DNA from: UBA60 sp964587885
GTDB taxonomy: Archaea; Thermoplasmatota; Poseidoniia; Poseidoniales; Poseidoniaceae
DNA length: 17,623 nucleotides
Assembly (NCBI GenBank): GCA_964587885.1
Contig: CAZPME010000035.1
Coordinates: forward strand, 1 to 17,623
Reading direction: 5' to 3'
Position numbers and translations under genes: made by a program. Under the pieces are notes generated by a model. It saw only the letters and a program-made list of their open reading frames with translations, had not been told where the DNA came from and did not search any database. Shown here one piece after another: positions 1 to 9,700 of this stretch (positions are counted from its first letter, which is position 1; every line of letters starts with the position of its first letter).

Positions 1-3000
1 TGTTGCTGCTAATCCATATACGACTCCACCATTAGTCATCTTCAAGATTGCGTTAGTACCAATGTAAAGAGCAGATCCTGTTGCTGAACTTTGTGCGATG
101 TCCTTGATGATTCCGCCATCATTCCACAAAGTACCATCTTGAATGTCTATATGAGCAGGATAAGAACTACTTTGAGCACGGATGGTACCTCGAATCAAGT
201 TTGACATTTGCTGTTCCAGTTTAATGGAACCACCGTTACTGATGGTAAGAGTTGGCGAAGAAGTTGCATCGCCCTTAATCTTCAAAGTTGCACCGGTAAA
301 GACCAAATGGCAACCATCAATATTTATGTCGGCAGATAGAGTTACAGTATTCGAATCGAAATTGTATGTCCCATCAGAATCGGGGTCATAGGTATCCTTG
401 ACTGTCGTGTTACCGGCTAGCCATGCACAATCCATGTTGGCATCGCCGAGGTCGACTGGAGCAGGGAATAATTCCAACTCAATCGAGGATCCGATTTTGA
501 ATCCGCCGGAAGGGTACCATGGGTCAGTAGTGAAGGTTTCATTCACTCCAGCAGGTCCATAACCGAACAAGTTGTGATCAGAGTAGGTAGCACTAGTCAA
601 ACTGCTTCCTGACAATGATTCACTAAGAACCCATGCTTGGGCCTCACCATTACTGTCAGTGATGTGGCGACCGATTAGGTCACCAGCAGCACCGCCACTA
701 TCAACAACTTGTGCGTTAACAATGTGGTTTTCCTTGTAATCCTTTACAGTCGCTCCACTAGTTCCAATGTTCTTCCAAACCTTGACGGAAGCGGTGCCAC
801 CGAAGAATAGTGTACCACTGCTTGAAGATACAGCAACCCAACAATCGCTGGCTCCGGTCCATCCTGAAGAATCAGCACAGTCGTTGCCTCGCCATGTCAC
901 ATCAATGAGTGAAATAGTTCCGCGCGATGAAGCCTTGGCTACATTGTTACCCATTGCTGTCTGGCCAGTTATATCAACCGAGCCCAGTGTGATTTTGGAG
1001 TTGCGAGCATAGATTACGTTATTCGACGATGATGATGTATTAAGTGTTCCACCATCAATAATCACTGCATTGAGCATGTTACTGCTGAAACAGTTACTGC
1101 TGACGAATGAATCCGAGCCACCGTTATCCAAATCCATATCGGTAAACAAGTAATTGTATCCACAGCCGACAAGATTCAAACTCGCGGCATCGACATTATC
1201 ACCGTATACACGATCTGTTGTCGGACTACTTCCAGAAATATACATTGCACCAGATAGGTCAACATTTTCCATCGTTGGAGCAGTTCTAGCCATTGATAGT
1301 GAACCACCAATAACATCCTTAATCAGTGCATAATCTCCAGAGGCTCCAGAAGCAACGCTTGATGAACCACCAGGGGCGATTCCAATGTTGGCACTACCGA
1401 AGTTGGAGGCATTAAGTCTGTAAATACCGAGTGAATTGACTGTCACCGATGAATAATCATCAGCATCCATGTTGTACACACTAGTAGTACTTCCAGCCGC
1501 TCCTGCGCTTGCAGACAATGCTGCACCACTTTGAGTCGAAGAGTGGGTAGCAGTAAGGTTACTAATTGCAACAGTCAACAAATCAGTCGAAACTAAGTTG
1601 TTGTAGGCATCGTTAATGGTTACATTCTCAATACTGAGGCTTCCACCCGTAGAAGGACCATCATTGACGATCGCTCCACCAGTAGAACTTCCACCGGTGT
1701 TACAACCATCAAGGTCAACTTCAAGCATAGTGACTACTGCATTCTTCGGGAAGTCGAAACAACTGTCCGATGAATCCTCGACATCGACATTGGTTAAGTC
1801 GAAGGATGTTCCGTCACCACTACCATGACTGATAGCCTTTGCAACATTGCTAAAGCCAACATCCGTCATTGTGAAGTTTCCGACGTTTGAATTGGTACTT
1901 GGCGAGGCGCCATGACGGCTACCTGCGCTAATTGCCGCATCACTTGTGTTAGCGAAATTGGTGTGTGACATCGAGTGGCGTTCGTCTGTCCCAGTACTGC
2001 AACTTGCAGTAAAGGAAAGACCCTTCCACGATTGTCCACCTTGTCCTTCAAACAGTATCGGGTCAGTTGAATTTCCATTCAAATTAACGTTTGAACACGC
2101 TCCATCAACAGAAATACCCTTACCGTTTGCGACTTGCACCACTACCCCAGGTTCAATATTCAAATCACCTGTTATAGAGAGGTAATCACCTGGCGGATTA
2201 ACACGTACTGGACTGTCGAGAATATCCCAATCGACATCTCCCAATGTGCTTGCATCAACATCAGTTCCTTTGCCTTCAAACGGCACTACACGGTAACGGA
2301 TACTGCAGTCTTCACTGCTACTTGTGTAGCAGTAATAACTGGTGTAATAGCCCCACCATGGCGCTAGTAATCCAGGTCGCGCATAGGTATTTCCAGAGTA
2401 TGGAAGATCAGGCATGTTAGAATACCAAGTGGTCATTCCTCGTTCTGGAGCGGTTGAAGAAGTGCTCTTCAAGTACATTGCACCCATTCTGTTAATCATT
2501 ACTCGGCTGTTTGAATTGCTGCCGTTGTAAGTATCACCAAAGTATTCAAACTCAAACGAATCTGGCAAGTCAACGTTAGCATCACAGCCAGCCTTGTACG
2601 TATTCCACCAATATGAACTAACACAGTAGTTTCCACGCACACCACCACTGGATGTACCTTGGATAGCAACGTTGTAATTGGTAACCTCAGTTAGTCCCAT
2701 GTCAAACTTCTCGTAACCGTGGTCATTACCATCAGTAGCAATACGATAGTTTGAGTCGAAGATGTTACTTCCGGCCTTGTATCCGGTTCTCTCATTCATT
2801 ATTGTGTCACCGAGGTTACGAGCCTTGTTCATGTAACCAGTAACTGAATAATCGTAATATACTTGACATCCAGTATCGTATTTGAACTCAATTTCATTGG
2901 TTACATCATACAATACAACTTGGAAAGTACATGCATATTGATTGTTGTAGTAACCAAAGTCATGCCATTCTACAATAAACATCTTAGTTGGATCACCAAC

Positions 3001-6000
3001 GTCAAAGGAATTCACCGAGGACATGTTCGAGTTAGGACCTGCTGCATCGTCGTTGTTATCTTTTGAGAAGATTTTGTACTCAATAGTATTACCGCGAGCC
3101 ATGAAATCAGTTCCACTTGCACCCGAATCTGAGTCAAGAGTAGCAGTCCATTCGCACGTGTTTTTCTTACAGTTTTCTCGTGCTGTTGCTGAATTAGGGT
3201 TTGGAGTTAGTAGTGTCTTAAGCCATGTGGTCTCACCACTCTGGCGGTAGTACAATGTTGGTCCAACATCAATCGTTCCAGTTGTATTCAAGCCAACTGG
3301 AGGCATTCCACCATCTGTGATGGACACAGAGATTGTCCTAGACTTTGAATGGCTATCCAATAGGGGTGAGTGTACCATATCTGGTGCTGTTCGGTCTGGT
3401 TCTGGTGCGACTTTGGTAACCTTGTAGGTCATTCCGCCACTAGAGGACAATTGGCCATAATATCCGGTTGCTATTGCAAAACCAGACCACCTATAGGATG
3501 TACTGTATGCATAGTAGTAACCACTTGTGCAAATTGGATTCGAACTGGTACTTCGGAAGAAGTAAACAAATCCATTTGTACCCTGGCACATCCAATTTGC
3601 TCGAGATGAGGAATACGAGCCGTTGAAATCAAACTTACCAAATGTACCATAAATATCGTCTAACTTGATATTCCAAGCCTGGGTGTATCCATAGGTCGAG
3701 CGGTAGTTCTTTGATGTTCCACCAGATAGTGGGTCATCAATACCGGTCGAGGTATCTAATCCAACCATAGCCCATGTGTTGGCTGTGCTATCATAGAGAT
3801 AAATCAAATTCATTCCAGGACCATTGGCTGCAGAGATGGTTAAGAATCCACCATCGACGTCGTTCATCATTTCAATAGCACCAGATTGTGTACCACCTAA
3901 TCCATTGTAACCTGAGGATGGGGCTGTTGTCCACTTCAACTTCCACATTTGATAGAAGTAATAATTAGAGGTGTAGAAACAACTATTCGCACCTGTTCCA
4001 CAATTTGATGTGTCGAATTCAAAGACGTATTCGTCACTACTGTCGTAATAGGTCATTTGTTGGTCAAAGTGTTTAGGTGCATTGTAAGTATAAGCAGCTC
4101 TCTGTTTTATTAGAACTTGTAACTTCTTTGCACTTCCTGCATTAGCAACATCTTCAACATAGAACCAATGAGGTGAAGTTGCTCCACCACTTGGAGTTGT
4201 TCCTAAATTAGGGGTTGAGGCAAGGTCTTGATATTCCCAATAATATGAGACGAAATCACCCTTGGCGATTGCACCAGTAGTTGCCCTGAAATTGCAAGTA
4301 CTGGAAGAAGTGCTACATGTTCCAATAGCGGTTGCTTTAACCTTGCTAAAGGCACTACTGTTTGAGGTCTTGTAATACAAGAATGGCCCACCAGAGGTAG
4401 TAGTATCAATTCCAGAATTATCATGCAACTTAATGAACATTGTTCTAGCTCCTTCCTTGTAGGAAGTTATGTCTGTATATGCAGCGTAACCCGGTGCTGT
4501 TGGGGCAGTAGTGTCACTTGCTCCACCATATGAAACGGCATAGTAAGACTTGGCTGTTCCACTGGCAAGTCCATAGGATGAATGGTATGTCGAGGTTGTA
4601 TATTTCATACCTACTCCTTTATCTCCACCGCTATTCATTGCATTGAAGATGCTCATTCCATTTGTGGATGAAGCACAAGTAGTTTGTGTAGCACATAGCG
4701 AAACGGTCTTCCAACCAGTTCCAGTAGCTACACTTCCCAAAGTCCGGCTATTCCAAATTGAGGAAATTAATTTACGCTCATTTAGTAATGAACCAGTACC
4801 AGACATTATACTTGGAGTAATATCTCCAGAACAAGTTCTCGTAGTAACTGCGTAATTATATCTCACATCAGCTCCACAATTCTCTAAGAAAGTTGCAGTC
4901 GCGGTGTTACTACTGTATGAGAAGTAGTAATTGCGGTAGAACTTCCACTCAACCTTGGTTGGGTATGCTGATGAACCCAAGTTTTGGGCGGTAAATTTGT
5001 AGCGGTGCCAAGGCAAGTAGTATATGCTCCCATAATAACGGTAAAGACGATGGTAGTTGTTATCGTAACAGTAACCATAGTAAATGTAACAATAGCCGCC
5101 AGAGTAAGTGCCAATACCATTTTGATAGACCTTGATTGTCGGATCAAGATTGATTGGGTATGAGCGATTCATATCCATCAACCAACTGCTCTCGACTGCG
5201 GTGGTCAATATTATTTGACTTCCTGAAAACACAGTTACGAAGTATGTACCCATGTGCTGTTCCGGATTACCTGGCTCAATGACCATAGGTGAAGGGAACT
5301 CTACGAGTATTGCTCCAGTCTCCACATGACGAACTTGCAACGACTCTTGAGTCATTATGACTTCCTCACCCACTTGAACATCACCAACATATAGGGCGTG
5401 TTCGACAGGCATTCGAATTATCTCATTAATTCCGAACCATTCTTGGTTTTCCTTCAGTGCAGGTTGTTCTCGAATAATCAAGTTCTGTTTGACAGAATTA
5501 CTGTCTACTTGATAATCCAAGTCGTAGCCCTCAGCAAGTGGGTAGCGAATGGTGTTTCCACCAGTCGTGATAGCAGCATCTGTTGGACCTGCTTCCACCG
5601 GCATTGGAGCCATACCTGTCGCATCTAAAGCAACTAGGGTTGGTTGCATTCCCACGTATATTGGATCGACGTTTGGGTGCGCCTGTACGGCGATACCAGT
5701 ACCAACGTCGGCAGTAAACGCAGTCTTGAAGAGGTTTTCAGTAACCTCCCAACCATACGGAGTCGATACTACGTTAGTATTGATCTCCTCCCAAGACCCC
5801 TCTTCAGAGACGTAATGGGTTGGGTCGCTGAAGGTCAAGACAGTAATGTCACCGTCGTCTTCGACGTAGGCCTTCTGCGTTAGACCCCTCATTCCTAGAA
5901 GTTCATCCGCTGGATCACGGTCTTCTAGGTCAATCGTTCCAATGGAATCAGGGGGCAATGCAAAAGGATCAGCCTTTGCTTCTGCCTCTTCTGATTCCAT

Positions 6001-6135
6001 TATGGAATCAGATTCTTCCATGGGGGCAACCATTCCACCCATTGGCATTAGTGCCATCAGGAGGACTAGGAATACGGCACTGCCGATTCCGCCCCAAATG
6101 CTTGTTTTGTTCAGTTTCGTTGTATCTAACTTCAT
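1..6135 (-). CDS. Giant secreted/surface multidomain protein, 3' end outside window
   Basis: The frame is open from the ATG at 6135 to the window edge (2045 codons, no stop), so the C-terminus is missing. Residues 1-40 form an N-terminal signal or anchor: a short basic segment, a hydrophobic stretch at about 13-35, then an acidic Glu/Ser-rich linker. Residues about 65-330 resemble the N-terminal domain of large bacterial RHS-like or wall proteins. Residues about 335-530 are Tyr- and Cys-rich and may be a jelly-roll of the DNRLRE kind. Two Ig-like modules follow (541-645 and 914-1030), each with a close Cys pair. Residues about 1045-1290 look nidogen-like, including an ILxFxY-type strand and a PGLLAPWWGYY stretch. 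A Ser/Gly/Asn-rich parallel beta-helix-like region runs from 1306 to about 1770, then a small carboxypeptidase-regulatory-like domain (about 1780-1845) and a second beta-helix start near 1900. The start is fixed by GAGGT just upstream and a TATA box. The likely role is adhesion or surface coat; no catalytic motif was recognised. Domain names are judged by eye. Confidence 0.85.
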   Translation of the reverse strand, partial: MKLDTTKLNKTSIWGGIGSAVFLVLLMALMPMGGMVAPMEESDSIMESEEAEAKADPFALPPDSIGTIDLEDRDPADELLGMRGLTQKAYVEDDGDITVLTFSDPTHYVSEEGSWEEINTNVVSTPYGWEVTENLFKTAFTADVGTGIAVQAHPNVDPIYVGMQPTLVALDATGMAPMPVEAGPTDAAITTGGNTIRYPLAEGYDLDYQVDSNSVKQNLIIREQPALKENQEWFGINEIIRMPVEHALYVGDVQVGEEVIMTQESLQVRHVETGAILVEFPSPMVIEPGNPEQHMGTYFVTVFSGSQIILTTAVESSWLMDMNRSYPINLDPTIKVYQNGIGTYSGGYCYIYYGYCYDNNYHRLYRYYGSIYYLPWHRYKFTAQNLGSSAYPTKVEWKFYRNYYFSYSSNTATATFLENCGADVRYNYAVTTRTCSGDITPSIMSGTGSLLNERKLISSIWNSRTLGSVATGTGWKTVSLCATQTTCASSTNGMSIFNAMNSGGDKGVGMKYTTSTYHSSYGLASGTAKSYYAVSYGGASDTTAPTAPGYAAYTDITSYKEGARTMFIKLHDNSGIDTTTSGGPFLYYKTSNSSAFSKVKATAIGTCSTSSSTCNFRATTGAIAKGDFVSYYWEYQDLASTPNLGTTPSGGATSPHWFYVEDVANAGSAKKLQVLIKQRAAYTYNAPKHFDQQMTYYDSSDEYVFEFDTSNCGTGANSCFYTSNYYFYQMWKLKWTTAPSSGYNGLGGTQSGAIEMMNDVDGGFLTISAANGPGMNLIYLYDSTANTWAMVGLDTSTGIDDPLSGGTSKNYRSTYGYTQAWNIKLDDIYGTFGKFDFNGSYSSSRANWMCQGTNGFVYFFRSTSSNPICTSGYYYAYSTSYRWSGFAIATGYYGQLSSSGGMTYKVTKVAPEPDRTAPDMVHSPLLDSHSKSRTISVSITDGGMPPVGLNTTGTIDVGPTLYYRQSGETTWLKTLLTPNPNSATARENCKKNTCEWTATLDSDSGASGTDFMARGNTIEYKIFSKDNNDDAAGPNSNMSSVNSFDVGDPTKMFIVEWHDFGYYNNQYACTFQVVLYDVTNEIEFKYDTGCQVYYDYSVTGYMNKARNLGDTIMNERTGYKAGSNIFDSNYRIATDGNDHGYEKFDMGLTEVTNYNVAIQGTSSGGVRGNYCVSSYWWNTYKAGCDANVDLPDSFEFEYFGDTYNGSNSNSRVMINRMGAMYLKSTSSTAPERGMTTWYSNMPDLPYSGNTYARPGLLAPWWGYYTSYYCYTSSSEDCSIRYRVVPFEGKGTDVDASTLGDVDWDILDSPVRVNPPGDYLSITGDLNIEPGVVVQVANGKGISVDGACSNVNLNGNSTDPILFEGQGGQSWKGLSFTASCSTGTDERHSMSHTNFANTSDAAISAGSRHGASPSTNSNVGNFTMTDVGFSNVAKAISHGSGDGTSFDLTNVDVEDSSDSCFDFPKNAVVTMLEVDLDGCNTGGSSTGGAIVNDGPSTGGSLSIENVTINDAYNNLVSTDLLTVAISNLTATHSSTQSGAALSASAGAAGSTTSVYNMDADDYSSVTVNSLGIYRLNASNFGSANIGIAPGGSSSVASGASGDYALIKDVIGGSLSMARTAPTMENVDLSGAMYISGSSPTTDRVYGDNVDAASLNLVGCGYNYLFTDMDLDNGGSDSFVSSNCFSSNMLNAVIIDGGTLNTSSSSNNVIYARNSKITLGSVDITGQTAMGNNVAKASSRGTISLIDVTWRGNDCADSSGWTGASDCWVAVSSSSGTLFFGGTASVKVWKNIGTSGATVKDYKENHIVNAQVVDSGGAAGDLIGRHITDSNGEAQAWVLSESLSGSSLTSATYSDHNLFGYGPAGVNETFTTDPWYPSGGFKIGSSIELELFPAPVDLGDANMDCAWLAGNTTVKDTYDPDSDGTYNFDSNTVTLSADINIDGCHLVFTGATLKIKGDATSSPTLTISNGGSIKLEQQMSNLIRGTIRAQSSSYPAHIDIQDGTLWNDGGIIKDIAQSSATGSALYIGTNAILKMTNGGVVYGLAAT

Positions 6136-6142
6136 GTCATCA

Positions 6143-6147
6143 ACCTC
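6143..6147 (-). promoter_or_regulatory. Shine-Dalgarno site of the giant surface gene
   Basis: On the minus strand GAGGT lies 7 nt before the ATG at 6135 (GAGGTTGATGAC then ATG). It matches the archaeal/bacterial anti-SD core and selects this ATG over the out-of-frame ATG codons at 6140 and 6149, both of which meet a stop within a few codons. Confidence 0.7.
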
Positions 6148-6184
6148 ATACGGACTGTATGTGCTCCTACGCACGACTTGTTTT

Positions 6185-6194
6185 ACTTATAATA
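6185..6194 (-). promoter_or_regulatory. TATA box of the giant surface gene
   Basis: The minus strand reads TATTATAAGT, close to the archaeal TATA-box consensus, centred about 55 nt before the ATG. With the usual 25-nt spacing the transcript would start near 6164, giving a 5' leader of about 30 nt that includes the Shine-Dalgarno site. The purine-rich BRE just upstream is not obvious. Confidence 0.45.
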
Positions 6195-6328
6195 GTTGAG
6201 GGACATTCCCTTTGAAAGACTATTTTGAATAAGTTCTCAGTATTACGTTTTTTTAACAATGGTTAGAGAATTCAAGGCCGCTGAATTTTTTGTGAAATAT
6301 TTAGTTTTGATTATGACGAATATCGAAT

Positions 6329-6343
6329 AATATTTTTAATATT
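6329..6343. repeat. Perfect inverted repeat AATATT-TTT-AATATT
   Basis: Two copies of AATATT (itself palindromic) flank TTT, next to a short direct repeat CGAATA at about 6317-6329. It lies about 200 bp upstream of the giant surface gene. It may be a regulator site or simply a feature of AT-rich DNA. Confidence 0.4.
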
Positions 6344-6601
6344 CAATGAAATCATCATACTGAGGCGGTGCTTATTTACAACCGAGCGGCTTTTTTGTAT
6401 TTGTGAATTATTGTTATTGTTAGAAAATCCGGTTTTTATTAACATTTTTTACCAGCATGATTGCACTTTACCAGTTTTTTGTCATCACTTTCCTATCTCC
6501 TTAGCAAATTGCCTCAAACGCACCAGATCAATCTATGAACATGATTCTCACGCCTCCCCTCTACATCAAGATGTAATGCTATAACTCAAATAATGCAGGA
6601 C

Positions 6602-6618
6602 CATTGAAAAATTCAATG
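6602..6618. repeat. Perfect inverted repeat CATTGAA-AAA-TTCAATG
   Basis: Seven-base arms, perfectly complementary, are separated by AAA. The right arm's ATTCAATG recurs at 6341-6348 in the same intergenic region. The size and symmetry fit an operator for a dimeric regulator, but nothing else supports that reading and no T-tract follows that would make it a terminator. Confidence 0.45.
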
Positions 6619-6687
6619 CCAATTGATTTCAACACTTAGCTGAATATTGGATCAAAACTCTCGGTCCAACATCATGTCATCAATGAA

Positions 6688-6726
6688 TAAAAAAAGGCCG
6701 AGAGCCCTGCGCACAGGGCCCTCGGC
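6688..6726 (-). terminator. Hairpin plus U-tract terminator after the 1049-residue surface gene
   Basis: Read on the minus strand, a 13-bp GC-rich stem (arms 6714-6726 and 6697-6709, one G-U pair) closes a 4-nt loop (6710-6713) and is followed by seven consecutive U (6695-6689). It begins about 50 nt after the stop codon at 6777. The form is that of a bacterial intrinsic terminator. A weaker hairpin, CCGC-AAA-GCGG, lies at 6734-6744 between the stop codon and this stem. Confidence 0.8.
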
Positions 6727-6776
6727 GATTACTCCGCAAAGCGGGATATAGCATGGAATTGGTTCAATTACTGATA

Positions 6777-9700
6777 TCAGTAATCCCAATCTTTGTTGCC
6801 GTCTTCACCCTCTCCACCGCGGGAAAGGATGAATGCACCAGCGATGAACGCTACTACGACTACTCCGATGATGGCAGGCCATGCCCATCCAGGCAATTCG
6901 CTGTCTCCACCGCCTTCGATTACTTCATCAGTATCGATAGTCAAATCCTGTTCATTGGTGTATTGGGTGTTACCCATCTGGCCGTTTTCCTCAGAGTTAC
7001 CTAGATTGTCCATACCGCCTACGGATACGAACATGCTGTGCGTACCTGCTGCAGTCTTCTTGGCAATAGCGTGAGTTAAGTCAGTACCAGTTGTCATATC
7101 ACAAGTTATCTGACCAAGACCAACCGAATTAGCATCGAAGGTTGCCGTATCATGGCAAACCATCCAGTGCATAACATCAGATGTGTCGGTAGCAGTCCAT
7201 GCAACGAGGACGTGGGTTGTGTTCTCGGTGAACGAAACCGCACCTGCACCAGATGCCGGTGATACTTCATTGTCAGCAGCTGCTGAGCCACTGCCCTCTG
7301 TCGGGTTGCAGCCAAAGGCGTTACAGATCTTGACCACATAGGAATGAGATGTTCCATGGGTTAATCCCTTGTCGCGCCATACTCGGTCACCATCGTGGTC
7401 AATACTTGCGGCTTCTACACCATCAACATATATCTTGAAATTGTCAATCGGAGTTAATTGTCCGGCAACTTCCCAAGTCAATTCAACATCACCACTACCA
7501 GCGGCAACTGCATTGAAGTTGGAGATTGTCGCAGTAGGTGCTTCGCCACCTTCAGCTCCCTCGAATACAGCCAAAGTTCCAGCACGTAGAGTTCCACCAC
7601 CAAAAGCGGAGTGGTTCATCATAACGTGGGTTGAGTTATGCGGTTCAACAACATCGGTTAGCATTCCCCATGTACTTCCGGTTTGATACCATAGTGTGTA
7701 GGCAGCAGAAGAGTCGCCTTCAAACACAATACTGAACGACTGTGTTAGAACGTTCTCAGGGTTGAAAGATAGGGTTGGCTGATAATCTAATGCAATGGTC
7801 GAAGAAAAGGTATCAACTTGCCCAGGCAGGGTAACTGAAGTTAACTGCGTCATATCAGTAACTGTATAGTCCAGTTCCGATAGCATGTCGGTTTGTAGCC
7901 TGTAAGTCATATCGACAGTTGCCGACGACCTTTCAATTACCAAATCACTCCACACCTTAGGGAAGGCATAGGAGGGTAGGCTTTCTCCACCGATATCGTC
8001 AGATGCTACAACCCAAACAGCGTTTGATCCAGTCCAATCAGGTCCAGCCATATCTGCACATGCCCAACCAGAACCAGGTTGTGCTGGATCTGTATCACAC
8101 ATCGGCATTGGATCGACTGTTCCATCAGCCTTCATGCGACTCCAGTTGAAGGTTAGACAAGAGCCATCTGGGCAATCTGCATCAAAAGCGTTCAGCGAGA
8201 AACTGACTGTGTCGCCAGAGATGATGTCCCCACCAGTAGTCAAAGTCATTGAAACTGTTGGAACGTTATTAAATGCCACGAACTGGGCAGTCTCGTCATC
8301 ATTTGAAGAGGCCATGTCACCAGTTGCTGGTGGGTTGATCATAGAGACGGTTGCGGTAACTGTGAATTCACCATTACCGAAACTGTGAACTGGGCAAGCA
8401 AAACCGACTGTATCGGCTGGTACGTCCACGGTAGGCCTTCCTAACGGCATGTGGGCGTAAGATAGCCCGCCAGGCATTCCGTTAACACAGGAGTCTTGGC
8501 CAGTATATGTTGCAGCAACATCACCATTGTAGTCAGTTACCACAACGGCTACTTCCCAATCATAATGTTCATCGAAGTCACTACCACGATGGGTTACTTC
8601 AACTAATATACGCGAAAAACCGACACTTACCGTATCTAGATCCTTGAACATGTATGCCGGATTATTGCCGGCCTCATCATATCCTTGTATAACAGCAATA
8701 TCAACTACTGCAATATCGTGGAAATTTTGCACTGCACCATTGATCTCATCGTCACTGTTAGCATTTACGTCATCAGCAAATGATTCTTCAAGATCGCACA
8801 AGTGGATTACAGTGACGGTATCAATGATATCGTCCTCAGTTCCCGGAGTTCCATCAGGGCCATTATCAATAGTCATATTTTCCTCTTGAGCACAAGCCGG
8901 CTTCTGCGAGAAAACCTTGAAACTTGTTAGAGATGCTACTACCTTGTATGTACCAGAAGCTACCGATGAATCTGGTGAAACGTTACCCATATAGGTGAAA
9001 GTGTCACCCCAACTCAACTCATAACGTGGGCCAAATTCTTGGAAATCAGAAGCGTTAATGTCAGCGTCATCAGACATATCTTGCCATACTACTGCTGTAG
9101 CGTTGAGAGTACCTACCATAACAGAGTGTCCGGCAGACAAATCGCCACCATCTTCACCAAACGAGGTATCCATTCCATCTCCCGATGACGTCAATCCGAT
9201 GGTAATGTTACGAGCATCCCAATTTGATGAACCATTGAGTGAAACAGTCAACATGAACTCCTTTAGATCGGAACCGGATGCTGACTCATCCACTGCATAA
9301 CCATCATCGTCAAGCCAGGTTAGGTCGACTTCGATATCATACCAGTCAACAACTGAGACTGGAACAAATAACGCGTTGTTGGATTCTATTGCATCTTGCG
9401 ATGGTTCAGGTATATCCAATTCAAAGACGAGTTCATAATCACCGACTATTGGAGTCCACGCGATGTTTTCTCGGCTCATTGAACTGGTGTCAAAGTACTG
9501 CATGGTGTAAGCACCACCAGCAAGATACGAGCTTGCATTAAGACTCTCAGCCATACAAGTCGTGAGATCATCGCAGATAACAGGGTCAATCCATTCCAAA
9601 TCATTACCTGCAGAATCAGTTGCAATGATTCCACCAGTAAGATAAACAGTCACAACGATGTTCATCTCTGTAATAGGGGCATCACCTTCATTCAAAACGA

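Larger units (their letters stand above)
6136..6776. other. 641-bp intergenic region without a supported gene
   Basis: This region lies upstream of the giant surface gene and downstream of the 1049-residue surface gene. It holds the promoter and ribosome site of the former (6143-6194), the terminator of the latter (6688-6726), and an AT-rich middle (about 6220-6660) with two perfect short inverted repeats. Short open frames occur but none has a ribosome site with convincing protein-like composition. I see no RNA gene, but a small RNA in the AT-rich part cannot be excluded. Confidence 0.6.

Noticed and set aside
6147..6176. Short inverted repeats CATAC-GGACT-GTATG and GTGC-TCCTAC-GCAC in the leader of the giant gene
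   Set aside because: The stems are only 4-5 bp and the loops are as long as the stems. They could form a leader structure but are not beyond chance.
6362..6397. Possible second terminator before the T-run at about 6391
   Set aside because: Only a 4-bp CGGT/ACCG stem with a long loop can be formed, and no plus-strand gene precedes it.
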